Shown piece by piece: positions 7,651-18,161 of a DNA stretch of 64,000 nucleotides (its first letter is position 1; every line of letters begins with the position of its first letter). A model generated the notes under the pieces. It did no database searches and was not told where the DNA came from. It saw only the letters and a list, made by a program, of their open reading frames with translations. Both the position numbers and the translations under genes were made by a program. Origin of the DNA: Serinicoccus marinus DSM 15273. Lineage in GTDB: Bacteria > Actinomycetota > Actinomycetes > Actinomycetales > Dermatophilaceae. The stretch lies in assembly GCF_008386315.1 (NCBI RefSeq), contig NZ_CP043808.1, positions 1,240,001 through 1,304,000 on the forward strand. Direction: 5' to 3'.

Positions 7651-9302
7651 ATGCCCAGCGTCTCCGCCCACGTCGCCCACACCCTGGCCCGCCACGTCGA
7701 CCACGTCTTCGGGGTCATGGGCAACGGCAACGCGCACGTCCTCGACGCCCTCGAGCGCTCGAGCGACGGTGCAGTTCACCGCGGTCCGCCACGAGGCCGG
7801 GGGAGTCGTGGCGGCGGACGCCCACCAGCGTGCCAGCGGGCGGATCGCCGCGGCGACCTCGACCTACGGCGCCGGCTTCACCACACGCTCACGGCGCTGG
7901 CCGAGGCGGTGCAGGCCAAGGTGCCGCTCGTCCTCGTCGTCGGCGACGGCCCGACCTCCGGCCCCGCCCCTGGGACGTCGACCAGATCGCGCTGGCCTCC
8001 GCGGTGGGGGCGCGGACGTATACCGTCGGTCGCACCGACGCGGCGGCGACCACGGTCATCGCGATCGAGCACGCGCTGACCTACCGGGTGCCCACCGTGC
8101 TGGCGGTGCCCTACGACGTCGCCCGCCTCGAGGCCGGGCCGGTGCCCGAGGTGCCCGCCCCGCTGACCCCGGCGCCCCGTGAGCCCGTCGGCGACTTCGC
8201 CGCCGGCTCCATCACGGAGATCGCCACCGCCCTGGCCGGGGCGCAGCGGCCGCTGCTGCTCGCCGGGCGTGGGGCGTGGCTGGCCGGCGCGGGGGAGGCG
8301 TTGGGGGACCTCGCCGACGCCACCGGCGCGGTGACCGCCACCACCTCGCTGGGGCGCAACATCTTCCCCCGGGCGGAGTACGACCTGGGGGTGGCCGGCG
8401 GTTGGGGTGCCGAGGGGGCGATGGACCTCGTCCGCGAGGCCGACGTCGCGGTCGTCTTCGGCGCCTCGCTCAACCAGTTCACGATGCGCTTCGGGGCGCT
8501 GCTGGCGCCCGGCACCCGCATCTTCCAGGTCGACGTCGCGCCGGCGGCCACCCACCCTCACGTCGGGGGTTACGTTCAGGGTGATGCGGCCATCGTGGCC
8601 AGGGCGGTCACCGCGCAGCTCGGCGAGCTCGGCCACGCGCCCGGCGCCTGGCGCGAGTCCGTCCCCGTCGCCGAGCTGCGCGCCTACCACCCCGGGGAGG
8701 ACCTCGCGCCCGACGGCCGGCTGGACCCGCGGTCGGTCGCCGTCCGGATCGGCGAGCTGCTGCCGCAGGACCGGGTCGTCGTCTCCGACGGTGGGCACTT
8801 CATCGGGTGGGCGAACATGTACTGGCCGGTGGCGGCGCCCGACCGGATGATCATGGTGGGCACCGCCTTCCAGTCGATCGGCCTGGGCTGGCCCTCGGTG
8901 CTCGGCGCCGCGCTGGCACGCCCGGACGCGACGGTCGTGCTCACCACCGGGGACGGCGGCGGGCTCATGGCCCTGGCCGACCTGGAGTCGGCGGTGCGCG
9001 TCGCCGGCGGGTCCGGGATGGCGGTGGTGTGGAACGACGGGGCCTACGGCGCCGAGGTCAACCTCTACGGGCTGCAGGGGCTGGCGCTCGCGCCGATGCT
9101 CATCCCAGAGGTCGACTTCGCCGCGCTGGCCTCCGGTGTGGGCGCCCGAGGGGTCGTCGTGCGGAGCCTGGACGACCTCGACCAGCTCGCCGACTGGGCG
9201 GCGCAGCCGGCCGACGATCGCTCGTTCCTCGTCCTCGACTGCCGGGTGTCCCGCGACGTCGTCGCGCCCTACCAGGAGGAGATCATCCGGGTGAACAGCT
9301 GA
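7651..9302 (+). pseudogene. Thiamine-diphosphate-dependent enzyme (acetolactate-synthase-like), three frameshifts
   Basis: Full-length homology to ThDP enzymes of the acetolactate synthase/benzoylformate decarboxylase class runs through all three forward frames. The N-terminus (HVFGVMGNGNAHVLDAL) is in one frame, the segment with VRHEAGGVVAADAHQRASG in the next from about 7768, a short return follows near 7880, and the rest from about 7975 is in the third. The long C-terminal part is intact and holds the cofactor motif, GDGGG then NDGAYG about 28 residues later. The class decarboxylates or ligates 2-oxo acids; the substrate here is unknown. Either three sequencing indels or genuine inactivation would explain it. 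Its last 290 bases recur at 22628-22938. Confidence 0.75.
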
Positions 9303-9309
9303 CCTCGGG

Positions 9310-9372
9310 TCAGGAGGCGGCGCCCTGGCCATCGCCGGCCACGATCCGCTCGCGCAGGGCCTTCGGGCTCAG
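9310..9372 (-). pseudogene. Short C-terminal coding remnant
   Basis: On the minus strand, SPKALRERIVAGDGQGAAS followed by a stop reads like the tail of another protein. It begins where the LVIVD reading stops making sense, one frame away from it. Its parent gene is not recognised. It may be a fusion scar between two truncated genes. Confidence 0.3.
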
Positions 9373-9790
9373 GGTTGAGGATGCTGCCGGACGTGCTGGA
9401 GCAGGTGTCGTCGGAGCGGGGGGAGTCGACCGACATGAAGAGCAGCGAGCCGTCCTCGGAGACGGACACGTCACCCTGCCCGCCGGGGCACAGCACCTGG
9501 GTGACGAGCTCGAGGTCCTTGGGCTTGGAGATGTCCCAGATGCGGAGGCCGTCGTAGTTGCCCTGGAAGGCGTAGTCGCCCCAGAAGGCGATGTCGGTGT
9601 TGAAGCCCTCGAGCGACGCCTGCTTCGGGGTGTTGCTGAGCAGCGTCATGTTGTCGCTGGTCTGGATGTCGTCCGGGTCGGCCTGGACCGCTCCCGGTAG
9701 GTACGCGACGCAGGTCGTCGCGAAGACCGCCGTCGCCGCGGTGCGCAGCAGACGTCTGGTCCGGTTCGTGTTGTCCCCCATGACAGCCAA
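9371..9790 (-). pseudogene. LVIVD-repeat secreted protein, C-terminally truncated
   Basis: About 140 residues remain of a family usually near 450 residues long. A signal peptide is present (RRLLRTAATAVFATTCVAYLPGAVQA). After it comes the typical start of the repeat region: SDNMTLLSNTPKQ, GFNTDIAFWGDYAFQGNYDG, IWDISKP, QVLCPGGQGDVSVSEDG and SPRSDDTCSS. The homology then stops and the frame runs on into sequence antisense to the ThDP gene. These proteins carry beta-propeller-like LVIVD repeats and are exported; their role is poorly known. Losing most repeats should make the product non-functional. Confidence 0.65.
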
Positions 9791-9942
9791 CCCCCAGTGG
9801 TTTCGGGGATCCTCCGACCCTAGGGGGGTGACGTCGGGAATCCGAGGGTGACGGGCCAGACTTGGGACAACTTTAGGGACCTGATGGAAGCGCTGCCGAC
9901 CGAGGCGGGTCGGGTCTGTCGGCGTTGCCGGGCCGGTGGGCC

Positions 9943-11589
9943 TCAGACCTGGACGTCGTCACCGCACAGGTGCACGGACAGACCGAGGCGGTCGAAGAAC
10001 GCGGCCTTGGCGACCAGCGCGCGGTCGGCGCTCTCGGAGTCGTCGGCATACGCGATCTGGACGTGGTTCGCCTTGTGCCGCGCCATGAACTGGTCCCGGC
10101 CCACGCCGTGGTGGACGACGTGCGCGATCGGCCACTCCGGGTTCGTCGCCTCCTTGCGTCGCCGCGTCTCCTCCTCAGGCAGCTCGACGACCGAGGCCCG
10201 TCCGAGGTCGACGTGCAGCTCGCCGGCGACCAGGTAGACCCGCGACCAGACCAGCTGGCCGGGGGGGGGCTTGCTCACCCCGTTGATGGTCGCACCGCCC
10301 GCAGGGAAGAAGACGTTGCCCTGCCGCCAGCCCTCGGCACCGGCATACCCGTCCGCGAAGTGCGAGGGCGGCACCGACCCGGATATCTCGTAGACCCAGA
10401 CGAACCGGCCGTCGTACTCCTCTCCCCAGCGCACGTCGTGCAGGGTGGTCGCCGGGTCCAGCCCCATCGCGGTCCAGACCCGGTTGGTGACCAGCGCGTC
10501 CACCGCGGCGCCCTCGTCGACCTCGTTGAAGTGTGGCAGCGGGGTGCCCTCGTAGAGCACCCGCGACCCGTCCCGGCTGGTGACCGGGGGCCGGGCCACG
10601 TTGTTGAGGATGCCCTCGGCGAGGTCGGAGGCGGGGGAGAGGTCCTTGAGCCCCTGCTGGTACTGGATGCCGACGGCGTCCAGCCCGAAGTCGTCACTGA
10701 TCCGCAGCGCCGCGACGTACATCTTGTACTGCCAGGTCAGCTGCTCCTCGGTGAGCTCGGTGTCCGGGTCGGTGCCGGTGCGGAACGTCATCCCCGCCTC
10801 GGTCAACCAGCGCCCCACGGCCTCGGCCTCCTGCTCGGGGACCCGCTGCATCTCCGCCCACAGGGCGCTCTGGCTGAGCCGCTCCTTGTAGATGCCGATC
10901 TGGTTGAGCACCTCGTCGTCGATGATGCCGTTGTACATCCCCATGCAGCCCTCGTCGAAGACGCCGATGATGGCCTTCTCCCGCAGGAGCTGCTCGGCCA
11001 GCGCGACCCCCAGGTCGCGCTCGTCCGAGGACGGCAGTGCGGGCAGGTCGCGGACGTGGCTGGCGTCGTGCTCCAGGGTGCCGGTCCGCAGCCAGGTCGC
11101 CACGCCGTCCCGGAACCAGGCGTCGGTGCCGTCGACCGTCCAGATCGTCGAATAGGCCTTGCCCATCTTCGTGAGCCCGGCGTTCAGCCCGAGCAGACCG
11201 ACAAGCCCGGGCCACTCCCCGGCGAAGTTGGCGACCGTGAGGATGGGCCCCTGGTGGGTGCGCAGCCCGGCCAGCACGTGGTGGCTGTACTGCCAGATGG
11301 CCTCCGCCACGATCAAGGGCGCGGTGGGAGGGATGGAGGCGAACACGTCCAGGCCCATGCGCTGGCTGGAGATGAAGCCGTGGCCGGCGCCGGGGTCGAC
11401 CGGGTGCGCGCGCTGCACCGTCCACCCCTGCTCGGCGAGTGCGTGCGCGACGTACTGCTCCAGCTGCACCTGGGTCTGCCAGCCCGCGAGGTTGGCCGAC
11501 TCCCTCAGGTCGCCGCTGGCCACGAGGTATGCCGTGCGCTCCGGTGCGGCGGGCACGGTCGTGGGGGTCGGCATGAGGTAGGTGCTCAT
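9943..11589 (-). CDS. L-fucose/D-arabinose isomerase-family sugar isomerase
   Basis: Predicted 548 residues, close to FucI length. The active-site region FDEGCMGMYNGIIDDEVL then KERLSQSALWAEM matches the L-fucose isomerase family, which interconverts aldoses and ketoses with a metal ion. It is the last gene of the seven-gene operon and its ATG overlaps the stop of the sugar kinase (ATGA), so it probably supplies the kinase with a ketose. A run of nine G on the plus strand (10261-10269) encodes three prolines and does not break the frame. The exact sugar (6-deoxyhexose, pentose or a derivative) cannot be told from sequence. Confidence 0.85.
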   Translation of the reverse strand: MSTYLMPTPTTVPAAPERTAYLVASGDLRESANLAGWQTQVQLEQYVAHALAEQGWTVQRAHPVDPGAGHGFISSQRMGLDVFASIPPTAPLIVAEAIWQYSHHVLAGLRTHQGPILTVANFAGEWPGLVGLLGLNAGLTKMGKAYSTIWTVDGTDAWFRDGVATWLRTGTLEHDASHVRDLPALPSSDERDLGVALAEQLLREKAIIGVFDEGCMGMYNGIIDDEVLNQIGIYKERLSQSALWAEMQRVPEQEAEAVGRWLTEAGMTFRTGTDPDTELTEEQLTWQYKMYVAALRISDDFGLDAVGIQYQQGLKDLSPASDLAEGILNNVARPPVTSRDGSRVLYEGTPLPHFNEVDEGAAVDALVTNRVWTAMGLDPATTLHDVRWGEEYDGRFVWVYEISGSVPPSHFADGYAGAEGWRQGNVFFPAGGATINGVSKPPPGQLVWSRVYLVAGELHVDLGRASVVELPEEETRRRKEATNPEWPIAHVVHHGVGRDQFMARHKANHVQIAYADDSESADRALVAKAAFFDRLGLSVHLCGDDVQV

Positions 11590-13152
11590 CGAGGTCTCCT
11601 GTCGGTGGTGCTGGGTGAGGCGGGGGCGGTGCGGTGGTCGGTGCTGCGCTGCAGGTCGGCGAGGGCGTGTGCGATGTCACGGGTCGCCGGGTACAGGTCT
11701 CGGTAGGCGGCGTAGAGCCGGTCGTAGGTGTCCCGGGTGGTCGGGTCGGGCCTCACGACGAGCTCAATGGGGTTCCAGGCGTCGATGTCCGGGCCGGCCC
11801 CGTCGTCCGTCAGCGCCGTCGCCGCCAGCCAGGCGGCGCCGTAGCTCGCGCCGATGCTGGTGCGCCGTACGACCTGCTCGAGGCCGGTGACGTCGCTGAC
11901 GACCTGGGTCCAGAGGCCGCCTCGGGTGCCGCCGCCGACCGCGACGACCCGGTCGATCGGCACCCCGGCCTCGCGCAGGCCCTCGACGTTGTGCCGCACC
12001 CCGAAGGCGGTGGCCTCCAGCATCGCCCGGTAGAGGTCGCCGCGGGTGTGGGACAGGGTGAGCCCGGCCACCACCCCGCGGGCGTCCGGGTCCTGCACGG
12101 GGGTGCGCTCGCCGGCGAAGTAGGGCAGTGCCAGCAGGCCGTCCGCGCCGGCGGGGGAGAGCGGCCTCCTCCAGCAGGGTCTCGTAGGGCACGTCGCCGA
12201 CGAGGCGGCGGACCCAGGCGGTCAGGGCGCCGGAGGTGGCCATCCCGCCGGCCAGGTTGAAGGTGCCGGGAAGGGCGCCCGTCGTGCCCCACATGACCGG
12301 GGACGTCACCGGCTCGGTGCCGGTCGCGACGAGGAAGAGCGTGGTGCCGTACATCAGCATGAGGTCGCCGGGGCCCTGCGCGCCGACGCTGAGCGCTTCG
12401 GTCCAGGCGTCGATGGTGCCGGCCACCACGGGGGTCCCCGCGGGAATGCCGCAGACCTCGGACCGGGTGGTGCCGACCGGCTCGGCCGGCCAGCGCAGCC
12501 GTGGCAGCTCGAGGTGCTCCGCGACCAGGGGCGCCCACCGCGCGTGCCAGTCCTGGGTGTGCCGGTCCAGCATCGGCGTGCACTGGCTCGCGGAGTGGCG
12601 GTCCAGCACGTACTCACCGGTGAGGCGGTAGGCCAGCCAGGACGCCGGCATGAAGAGCCGGCGGGCCCGGGCCCAGGCCTGCTGCTCGTGCTCGGCGACC
12701 CAGCGCAGCTTGGGACCCACCGCCTGGCTGGTGAGGACGCTGCCCGACCCCTCCATCACGGCTCCCGGACCGCCCAGCTCCTCGTGCAGGGCGTCGATCT
12801 GGGAACCGGCGCGGGTGTCGACGCCGTAGAGCACGGCGGGCCGGACGGGCACGTCGTCCTCGTCGGTGAGCAGCACGCACGGGCCCATGCCGCTGACCCC
12901 GATCGCGAGCACGCGGACGTCGGCTGCCGGGCCGGCCTCCGCGCCGACGAGCTCGGCCGCGAGCTGCTGGAACTCCTGCCACCACAGCTCGCCGTCCATC
13001 TCCACGTGCCCGGGCGCTGGCCGGGACACCTCGTGCTCGCGCACGGCGCTGCGCAGCACCTCCCCGTCCGGGCTGACGAGGACCCCCTTGCTGCTCGACG
13101 TGCCGATGTCCACGCCGAGGTAGCAGGGGACGGTGCCGGGCCCGGGCCTCAT
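11586..13152 (-). CDS. FGGY-family carbohydrate kinase (one frameshift)
   Basis: Roughly 520 residues. The N-terminal actin-like phosphate loop is visible in YLGVDIGTSSSKGVLV, followed by FGGY features such as IGVSGMGP, the aspartate-containing IDAWTEALSVG, and the C-terminal nucleotide loop VAVGGGTRGGLWTQV. The frame changes near 12160-12166: EEAAL is followed in another frame by SPAGADGLLALPYFAGERTP, which is the expected continuation. ATP-dependent phosphorylation of a ketose is the family reaction (xylulose, ribulose, fuculose and others). Its ATG overlaps the LacI stop by four bases. Sits between regulator and isomerase genes. Confidence 0.85.
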
Positions 13153-14146
13153 CGTGTCTCCGGACCGGTCAGCAGCCTGGTCAGCGGCTCGGGCGTCGTG
13201 GGGTCCAGGACGACCCGGCGGGGCGGGCCGGTCTCGCCCTGCAGCCGCTCGACGAACATCTGCGCCGCCCGCGTGCCCATCTCCCGTGGGTGCAGCGGCA
13301 TCGTCACGGCACCGGCGACGTCGGAGGTGATGAACGGCAGGTCGCCGATGACCGAGACCTGAGGGGCGGCGTGGTGGGTCGTCGTGGACAGTGCCCGCAG
13401 CAGGCCGACGCCGACCATGTTGTTCGTGGCCACCACGGCCTCGGGCGGCTCCGGCAGATCGAGCAGCTCGTGCATGGCGCTCTGCCCGCCCTCGACCCGG
13501 TAGGTGGCGTGGAGCAGCAGCTGGGGGTCGGGTGTGGCGCCGGCCGCGGTCAGTGCCTGCGCCCACCCCTCGGCGCGCTCGCGGGCGGTGCTGGTCTCCT
13601 GCGGCCCGGTGATGCAGGCGATGCGCCGGTGGCCGAGCGCGAGCAGGTGCTCGGTCGCGATCCGGCCCAGGGCCTGGTTGTCGAGGACGACGTGGTCCAG
13701 CGGCGCGTCGACCAGCCGGTCGATGACCACGACGGTGCGGCCCTTGCGCAGCAGGGGGTCCAGCCGTGGATCGGGTCCGGCCGGAGCCAGGATCAGCCCG
13801 GCCATCTGCTCCTCGGAGGCGACCTCGACGTACCGCGCCTCCTGCTCGGGGTCGTCGTCGCTATTGCACAGCACCAGCGACAGCCCCGCCTCCCGGGCGA
13901 CGTCCTCGACACCCCGGGCCACGGCGGTGAAGAAGGGGTTCTCCACGTCGGGGACGACGAGGGCGACGACGTCGCTGTAGCGACGCCGCAGTGATCGAGC
14001 CGTCCGGTCGATGGAGTAGTCGAGCTCGGCGGCGGCGCGCCGGACCGCCTCGGCCACCTCGTCCGAGACCGGCTTGCCGCTGAGGGCCGGGAGACGGTGG
14101 CGGTCGAGACCCCGGCCCGGGCCGCCACCTCGGCCATGGTGGCCAT
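13149..14146 (-). CDS. LacI-family transcriptional regulator (one frameshift in the HTH)
   Basis: About 332 residues. The helix-turn-helix MAEVAARAGVSTATVSR is read in one frame; near 14088 one base seems lost (CCGGCCCTC where CCGGGCCCTC is expected), after which SGKPVSDEV follows in the adjacent frame. The hinge and the periplasmic-binding-protein-like effector domain (VALVVPDVENPFFTAVARG, GHRRIACITGP) are intact. The start overlaps the aldolase stop by one base (TGATG). It very likely binds the two TGNAATCGATTNCA sites at the operon promoter, since that symmetry with a central CG is a LacI hallmark. If the frameshift is real the regulator would be dead and the operon constitutive. Confidence 0.85.
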
Positions 14147-15009
14147 CAGCTGAGCCGTCGGACGGTGTCCACGATGAGCTGGCGGGTCGCGGCGTCCGGT
14201 GCCTCGATCGCCATACGGGTGGTGTGCGGTGACCCCGAGCACCCGGTATGCCTCTTCATCCGGGCGATGTCGCCGGCGATGACGTCGCACGCCTCGTCGA
14301 CGTCGGCCTGGGCGGCGGCGCGGGCGTCGTCGTCCTGGTCCGCCGCGGCGGCCGCCGTCCGGAACGGCCGGGGCAGCACCGAGGAGACACCGGAGACGAC
14401 GCCCTGGGCACCGACCGCCCCGACCGCGAGGATGTCCCGGTCCGCGCCGGTGTAGAGCTGGAAGCCGTCGGGCACGACGGACCGGTAGGCCTGCAGCTGC
14501 TCCAGCGGCTCCTCGCTGACCTTGGCTCCGACCACGTGCGGCAGCTCGGCCAGGCGGGCCATCAGCTCGGTGGACACGCTGTTGCCGGTGCGGCGGGCAT
14601 AGGCGTAGACGAAGAGGTCGAGACCGTCGCAGGCGGCGTCCGCGGTGGTGAAGAAGTCGAGCATCGCGGCATCGGTGGCCGGCAGGTAGTAGGGGGTGAT
14701 GAGGGCGATCTCGCGGGCCCCGGCGGCCCGGGCCTGTTCCACCAGCTGCAGGACCTCGTACACGCTGGCGGCGCCCACGTGCACGACCACCCGCATGTGG
14801 TGCCCGAGGATGTTCATGGCCGCCTCGACGACCTGGCCGCGTTCGGCCACGGTGAGGGCCGCGAACTCTCCGGTGGTGCCGAGCACGAAGGCGCCCTCGT
14901 TGCCCGACCGGCTGATGTGCTCGAGGATGGCGCGCGACCCCTCGAGGTCCAGGGACCCGTCCGGGTGGAAGGCGGTCGGGGTGGCGGTGAAGATCGTGGG
15001 GCTGGTCAT
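14146..15009 (-). CDS. DapA/NanA-family (class I) aldolase or dehydratase
   Basis: Predicted 287 residues, a TIM-barrel Schiff-base aldolase. GTTGEFAAL is the carboxylate-binding motif, FVYAYARR carries the conserved tyrosine and GAKVSEEP the Schiff-base lysine. Members cleave or form 2-keto-3-deoxy acids or dihydrodipicolinate. Its location in a sugar-catabolic, carboxylate-import operon makes a 2-keto-3-deoxy sugar acid more likely than lysine synthesis (inference). One base separates it from the TctA stop. Confidence 0.85.
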   Translation of the reverse strand: MTSPTIFTATPTAFHPDGSLDLEGSRAILEHISRSGNEGAFVLGTTGEFAALTVAERGQVVEAAMNILGHHMRVVVHVGAASVYEVLQLVEQARAAGAREIALITPYYLPATDAAMLDFFTTADAACDGLDLFVYAYARRTGNSVSTELMARLAELPHVVGAKVSEEPLEQLQAYRSVVPDGFQLYTGADRDILAVGAVGAQGVVSGVSSVLPRPFRTAAAAADQDDDARAAAQADVDEACDVIAGDIARMKRHTGCSGSPHTTRMAIEAPDAATRQLIVDTVRRLS

Positions 15010-15010
15010 C

Positions 15011-16586
15011 TCAGTCCTTCCGGGACGTCGAGTCGGGGGAGTGGGTGTCGTCGGTGTGGGCGGTGCCGGGGGTCGGGTCGTTCGCGGCGGCCGAGGACGG
15101 CCGCCCGCGGCGTCGGGCCAGCACCGGGCGTAGGACCGGCCAGAGGAGGGATAGCACCGCCATGAGCAGCAGCGCCAGGGCGATGGGGCTCCACACCTCG
15201 AAGAAGGAGCGGTTGCCCGAGAGCACGAGCGTGCGCGCGAGGTTCTCCTCGGCGATCGGGCCTAGGATGAGGCCGAGCACCACGGGCCGGCCGGGATCCC
15301 GACGCGCTTGAAGACGAGGCCGAGAGCCCGAACAGCAGCATGGTGCCGACAGTGAAGATGTTGTTGCTGGTCGCGAAGGTGCCGACCACGCAGAAGATGA
15401 GGATGGTCGGCCACAGCAAGTGGTTCGGGGTGTCGAGCAGCTTGACCATGCCGCGCAGCCGGGCCAGGCTCGCGGCCAGCGCGACGAGGGTGGCCAGCAC
15501 CATGATGCCGGCGATGCTCACCAGCAGGTCCGGCTGGTCGGTGAACAGCCGTGGACCGGGTTGCAGGCCCCAGATGAGCATCGAGCCGATCATGACCGCC
15601 ATGACCGAGTCGCCCGGGATGCCGAGCGCCATGGTGGTGGTGAGCGATCCGCCGAGGGTGGCGCTGGAGGCGGTGTCGGAGGCGACGACGCCCTCCAGGT
15701 TGCCCTTGCCGTAGGTGTCGCCGGTCGCGGACGCGCGTCGGGCACGGTCCCAGCCGATGAGGCCGGCGATGTCCCCGCCCGCGGCCGGCACCAGACCCAC
15801 GGCGGTGCCGATACCGGCGCTGATGCCGAAGGGCTTGGCCGAACGTCGGAGCTCGGCCCGGTTCGGCCACCAGCGGCCGAGCGCCGAGATGGGCCTGACC
15901 TTCTGCTCGTGCGAGGTGAGCATCTGGTCGAACAGCTCGGCGACACCGAAGAGGCCGATGATGACCGCGATGAAGCTGAAGCCGTCCTGGGCGAGGTTGA
16001 TGTTGCCGAAGGTGAAGCGGCTGTCACCGGTGGCGCTGTAGAGACCCACGGTGCCCAGCAGCAGGCCGAAGGCGCCGGCGAGGACGCCCTTGAGCATGGA
16101 CCGGCTGGACACCCCGATCATCACCGTCAGTCCGAAGACCACCAGGGCGAAGAGCTCGGGGGAGCGGAAGTAGTTGCGGGCCACTGTCGCCACGGGGATG
16201 GCGGCGACGACGAAGAGCACCATGCTGACGAGGATCGCCAGCGCGGAGACCAACGCTGACATCGTGAGCGCCAACCCTGCCTCACCCTTCTTGGCCATCG
16301 GGTAGCCGTCGAAGGTGGTGGCGATCGAGGCGGGTGTCCCTGGCGTGTTGATGAGGATCGCCGGTATGCGGTCGCCGAAGTGTGCGGCGACGTAGATGGT
16401 GAGCAGCACGGCCAGGCCCGGCACCGGGTCCATGGTGAGCGTGAAGCCTGCCGCCAGGGCGACCGCCATGGTGGCGGTCACCCCGGGGAAGGCTCCGACG
16501 AGCAGACCCAGGAAGAGCCCGATGAGCATCGACGTGGCGACCTCGAGGCTGAGCAGCGCGGTGAGCCCCTCGGCGACGGCGCTCAC
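15011..16586 (-). CDS. tctA: Tripartite tricarboxylate transporter large permease TctA (two frameshifts)
   Basis: About 520 residues with some 11-12 membrane segments. Family signatures include GLLVGAFPGVTATMAVAL, the INTPGTPASIATTFDGYP region and GIPGDSVMAVMIG. Reading is clean to about residue 420 and then moves frame near 15325 (LVFKRVGIPAGP) and again near 15288 (LGLILGPIAEENL) before the stop. Both shifts lie within 40 bases and restore the expected C-terminal part of the family. Its ATG overlaps the TctB stop (ATGA). With TctB it forms the cation-driven permease for the ligand of TctC. Confidence 0.85.
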
Positions 16587-17158
16587 AGCGGGATCCTCAG
16601 CAGGACACCGAAGAGGGCGTAGGTGAGGGCCGCGGCGAGCACCGGGAAGAGCACCAGCGACCGCCAGGACCGGGCGCCGTAGAGCCAGGCCAGGGCAGCC
16701 AGCAACAGGGCGCAGGCATACGGGAAGACGCGCAGCTCGTAGCCGAGCAGCACCACGTCACGCAGCTCCCAGACCGCGACGAAGGCGACCGTCAGCACGA
16801 GGGTGAGGGCCAGGCGCAGCGGCCCGCCGGGTCGGACGACCTCGAGGTCGTCCCGCGGGTCGGCGGGGCGGAGCAGGACGACCACGAGACGGCCGAGGGC
16901 CGCCGCGAGGCCGGCGCCCGCGAGGAGGGTGGGCCAGAACCGCGCGTCGATCTGCCCTGGCCCCGCCTCTCGCCGCAGCTCGATCTGCTGGGCGAGCACG
17001 AGGGCCGTGCCCATGACGAGCGCCCCGGCGACCGCCACGGTGATCTCCATGGCCCGGGAGGGCGGGGGCGGCGCGTCGGCCACCACGCCCTCGTCGTCGG
17101 CACCGTCGCTCCATCCTCCGACGGTGTCGACGGCGACGTGCTCGCTGCCCACGCTCAC
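16583..17158 (-). CDS. tctB: Tripartite tricarboxylate transporter small permease TctB
   Basis: Predicted 191 residues. A hydrophilic N-terminus of about 40 residues precedes four membrane segments, the normal TctB plan (for example ITVAVAGALVMGTALVLAQ and LALTLVLTVAFVAVWELRDV). The GTG start overlaps the TctC stop in the order GTGA. TctB helps TctA form the membrane part of the transporter. Confidence 0.85.
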   Translation of the reverse strand: MSVGSEHVAVDTVGGWSDGADDEGVVADAPPPPSRAMEITVAVAGALVMGTALVLAQQIELRREAGPGQIDARFWPTLLAGAGLAAALGRLVVVLLRPADPRDDLEVVRPGGPLRLALTLVLTVAFVAVWELRDVVLLGYELRVFPYACALLLAALAWLYGARSWRSLVLFPVLAAALTYALFGVLLRIPL

Positions 17159-18119
17159 TCGCCCAGGAGTGACTGGAAGGCGTCGAACTGGTCGTTGACG
17201 AAGCCGGTGAACTCCTCGGAGTCGCGATAGACGACGAGGTTGCCGGCGTTTCCTGGAAGTCTTGGTAGGACTCCGACTCGACGGCCTCGGCGACCGCCTC
17301 CTCCAGGGTCTCGGCGACCTCCTCGTCGACCCCGGCCTGGGTGTAGATGCCACCCCAGCCGCCGAACTCGACCTCGGTGCCGACCGCCTCCTCGACCGTC
17401 GGCACGTCGGGCAGGTCGCGATGGCGCTCGTCGTGCATGACCCCGAGCACCCGGACCGCGTCGCCCTGGGCGAGCGCCTCGCCGGCCCCGGAGACCGCGG
17501 CCTCCACCTCGCCGGACGCGGCGGCGGACACGGCGGTGGCGCCGCCGTCGTAGGCGACGGGTGAGAACTGGGTGTCGAAGGCGTCGTTGAGGCCGAGGGT
17601 GGCCGCCTCCCAGATGGACCCGGCGCCTGAGTTGGCCACGCTCACCTCGCCCTCGGAAGCGGCGTCGACGAGGTCCTGCAGCGACTCATACTCGGAGTCC
17701 GCGGCCACGCTGATGACGCCGGGGGCCAGCATGATCTGGCCCAGGAAGGTGTAGTTCTCCGGGAGGACGTCGGCGCCCTGGGTGGTGTTGAGCATGGCGA
17801 TCTCGACCGGGCCGAAGCCGATGACGGTGCCGTCTGGCTCCTGGTCGGCGACGTACTCCATCGCGATGGCGCCCGAGGCGCCCGGCATGTTCTCCGGGAT
17901 GACGCTGACTTCGAGGATCTCCTCGAGCTCGGTGGCGAGGGCCCGGCTGGAGAGGTCCGACCCGCCCCCCGGGTCGGCCTGGATGATGAGCCGTATGTCC
18001 TCGCTGGGGTAGCCCTCTGCGGACTCCCCACCGTCGTCGGCGGGGCTGCAACCGGCGGCCACGAGGGCGAGGAGGGCGGTGCCGGCGCCGAGGGCGCGGG
18101 GCGTGCGGGAAAGCGACAT
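17155..18119 (-). CDS. tctC: Tripartite tricarboxylate transporter substrate-binding lipoprotein TctC (one frameshift)
   Basis: About 320 residues. The N-terminus is a lipoprotein signal with lipobox LVAAGC. The body matches the Bug/TctC receptor family (VIPENMPGASGAIAMEYVA, GVISVAADSEY, GGWGGIYTQAG). One base appears lost near 17249: ESYQDFQET should continue as AGNLVVYRDSEEFTGFVND, found in the next frame and running to a stop at 17155. It is the first gene of the operon; AAAGGAG precedes the ATG at 18119. TctC proteins bind carboxylates; here the company of a sugar isomerase and kinase suggests a sugar acid or similar ligand. Confidence 0.85.
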
Positions 18120-18161
18120 GGTCAGACTCCTTTGTGAGACCGGGCGGGATGTCCGGGTGGG

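Noticed and set aside
10261-10269. Run of nine G in the isomerase gene as a phase-variation switch
   Set aside because: It encodes three prolines in frame and the protein continues normally on both sides.
14146-15009. Lysine-biosynthetic DapA
   Set aside because: The gene sits inside a carbohydrate operon, not a lysine cluster, and the active-site tyrosine region reads YAYARR rather than YNVPGR.
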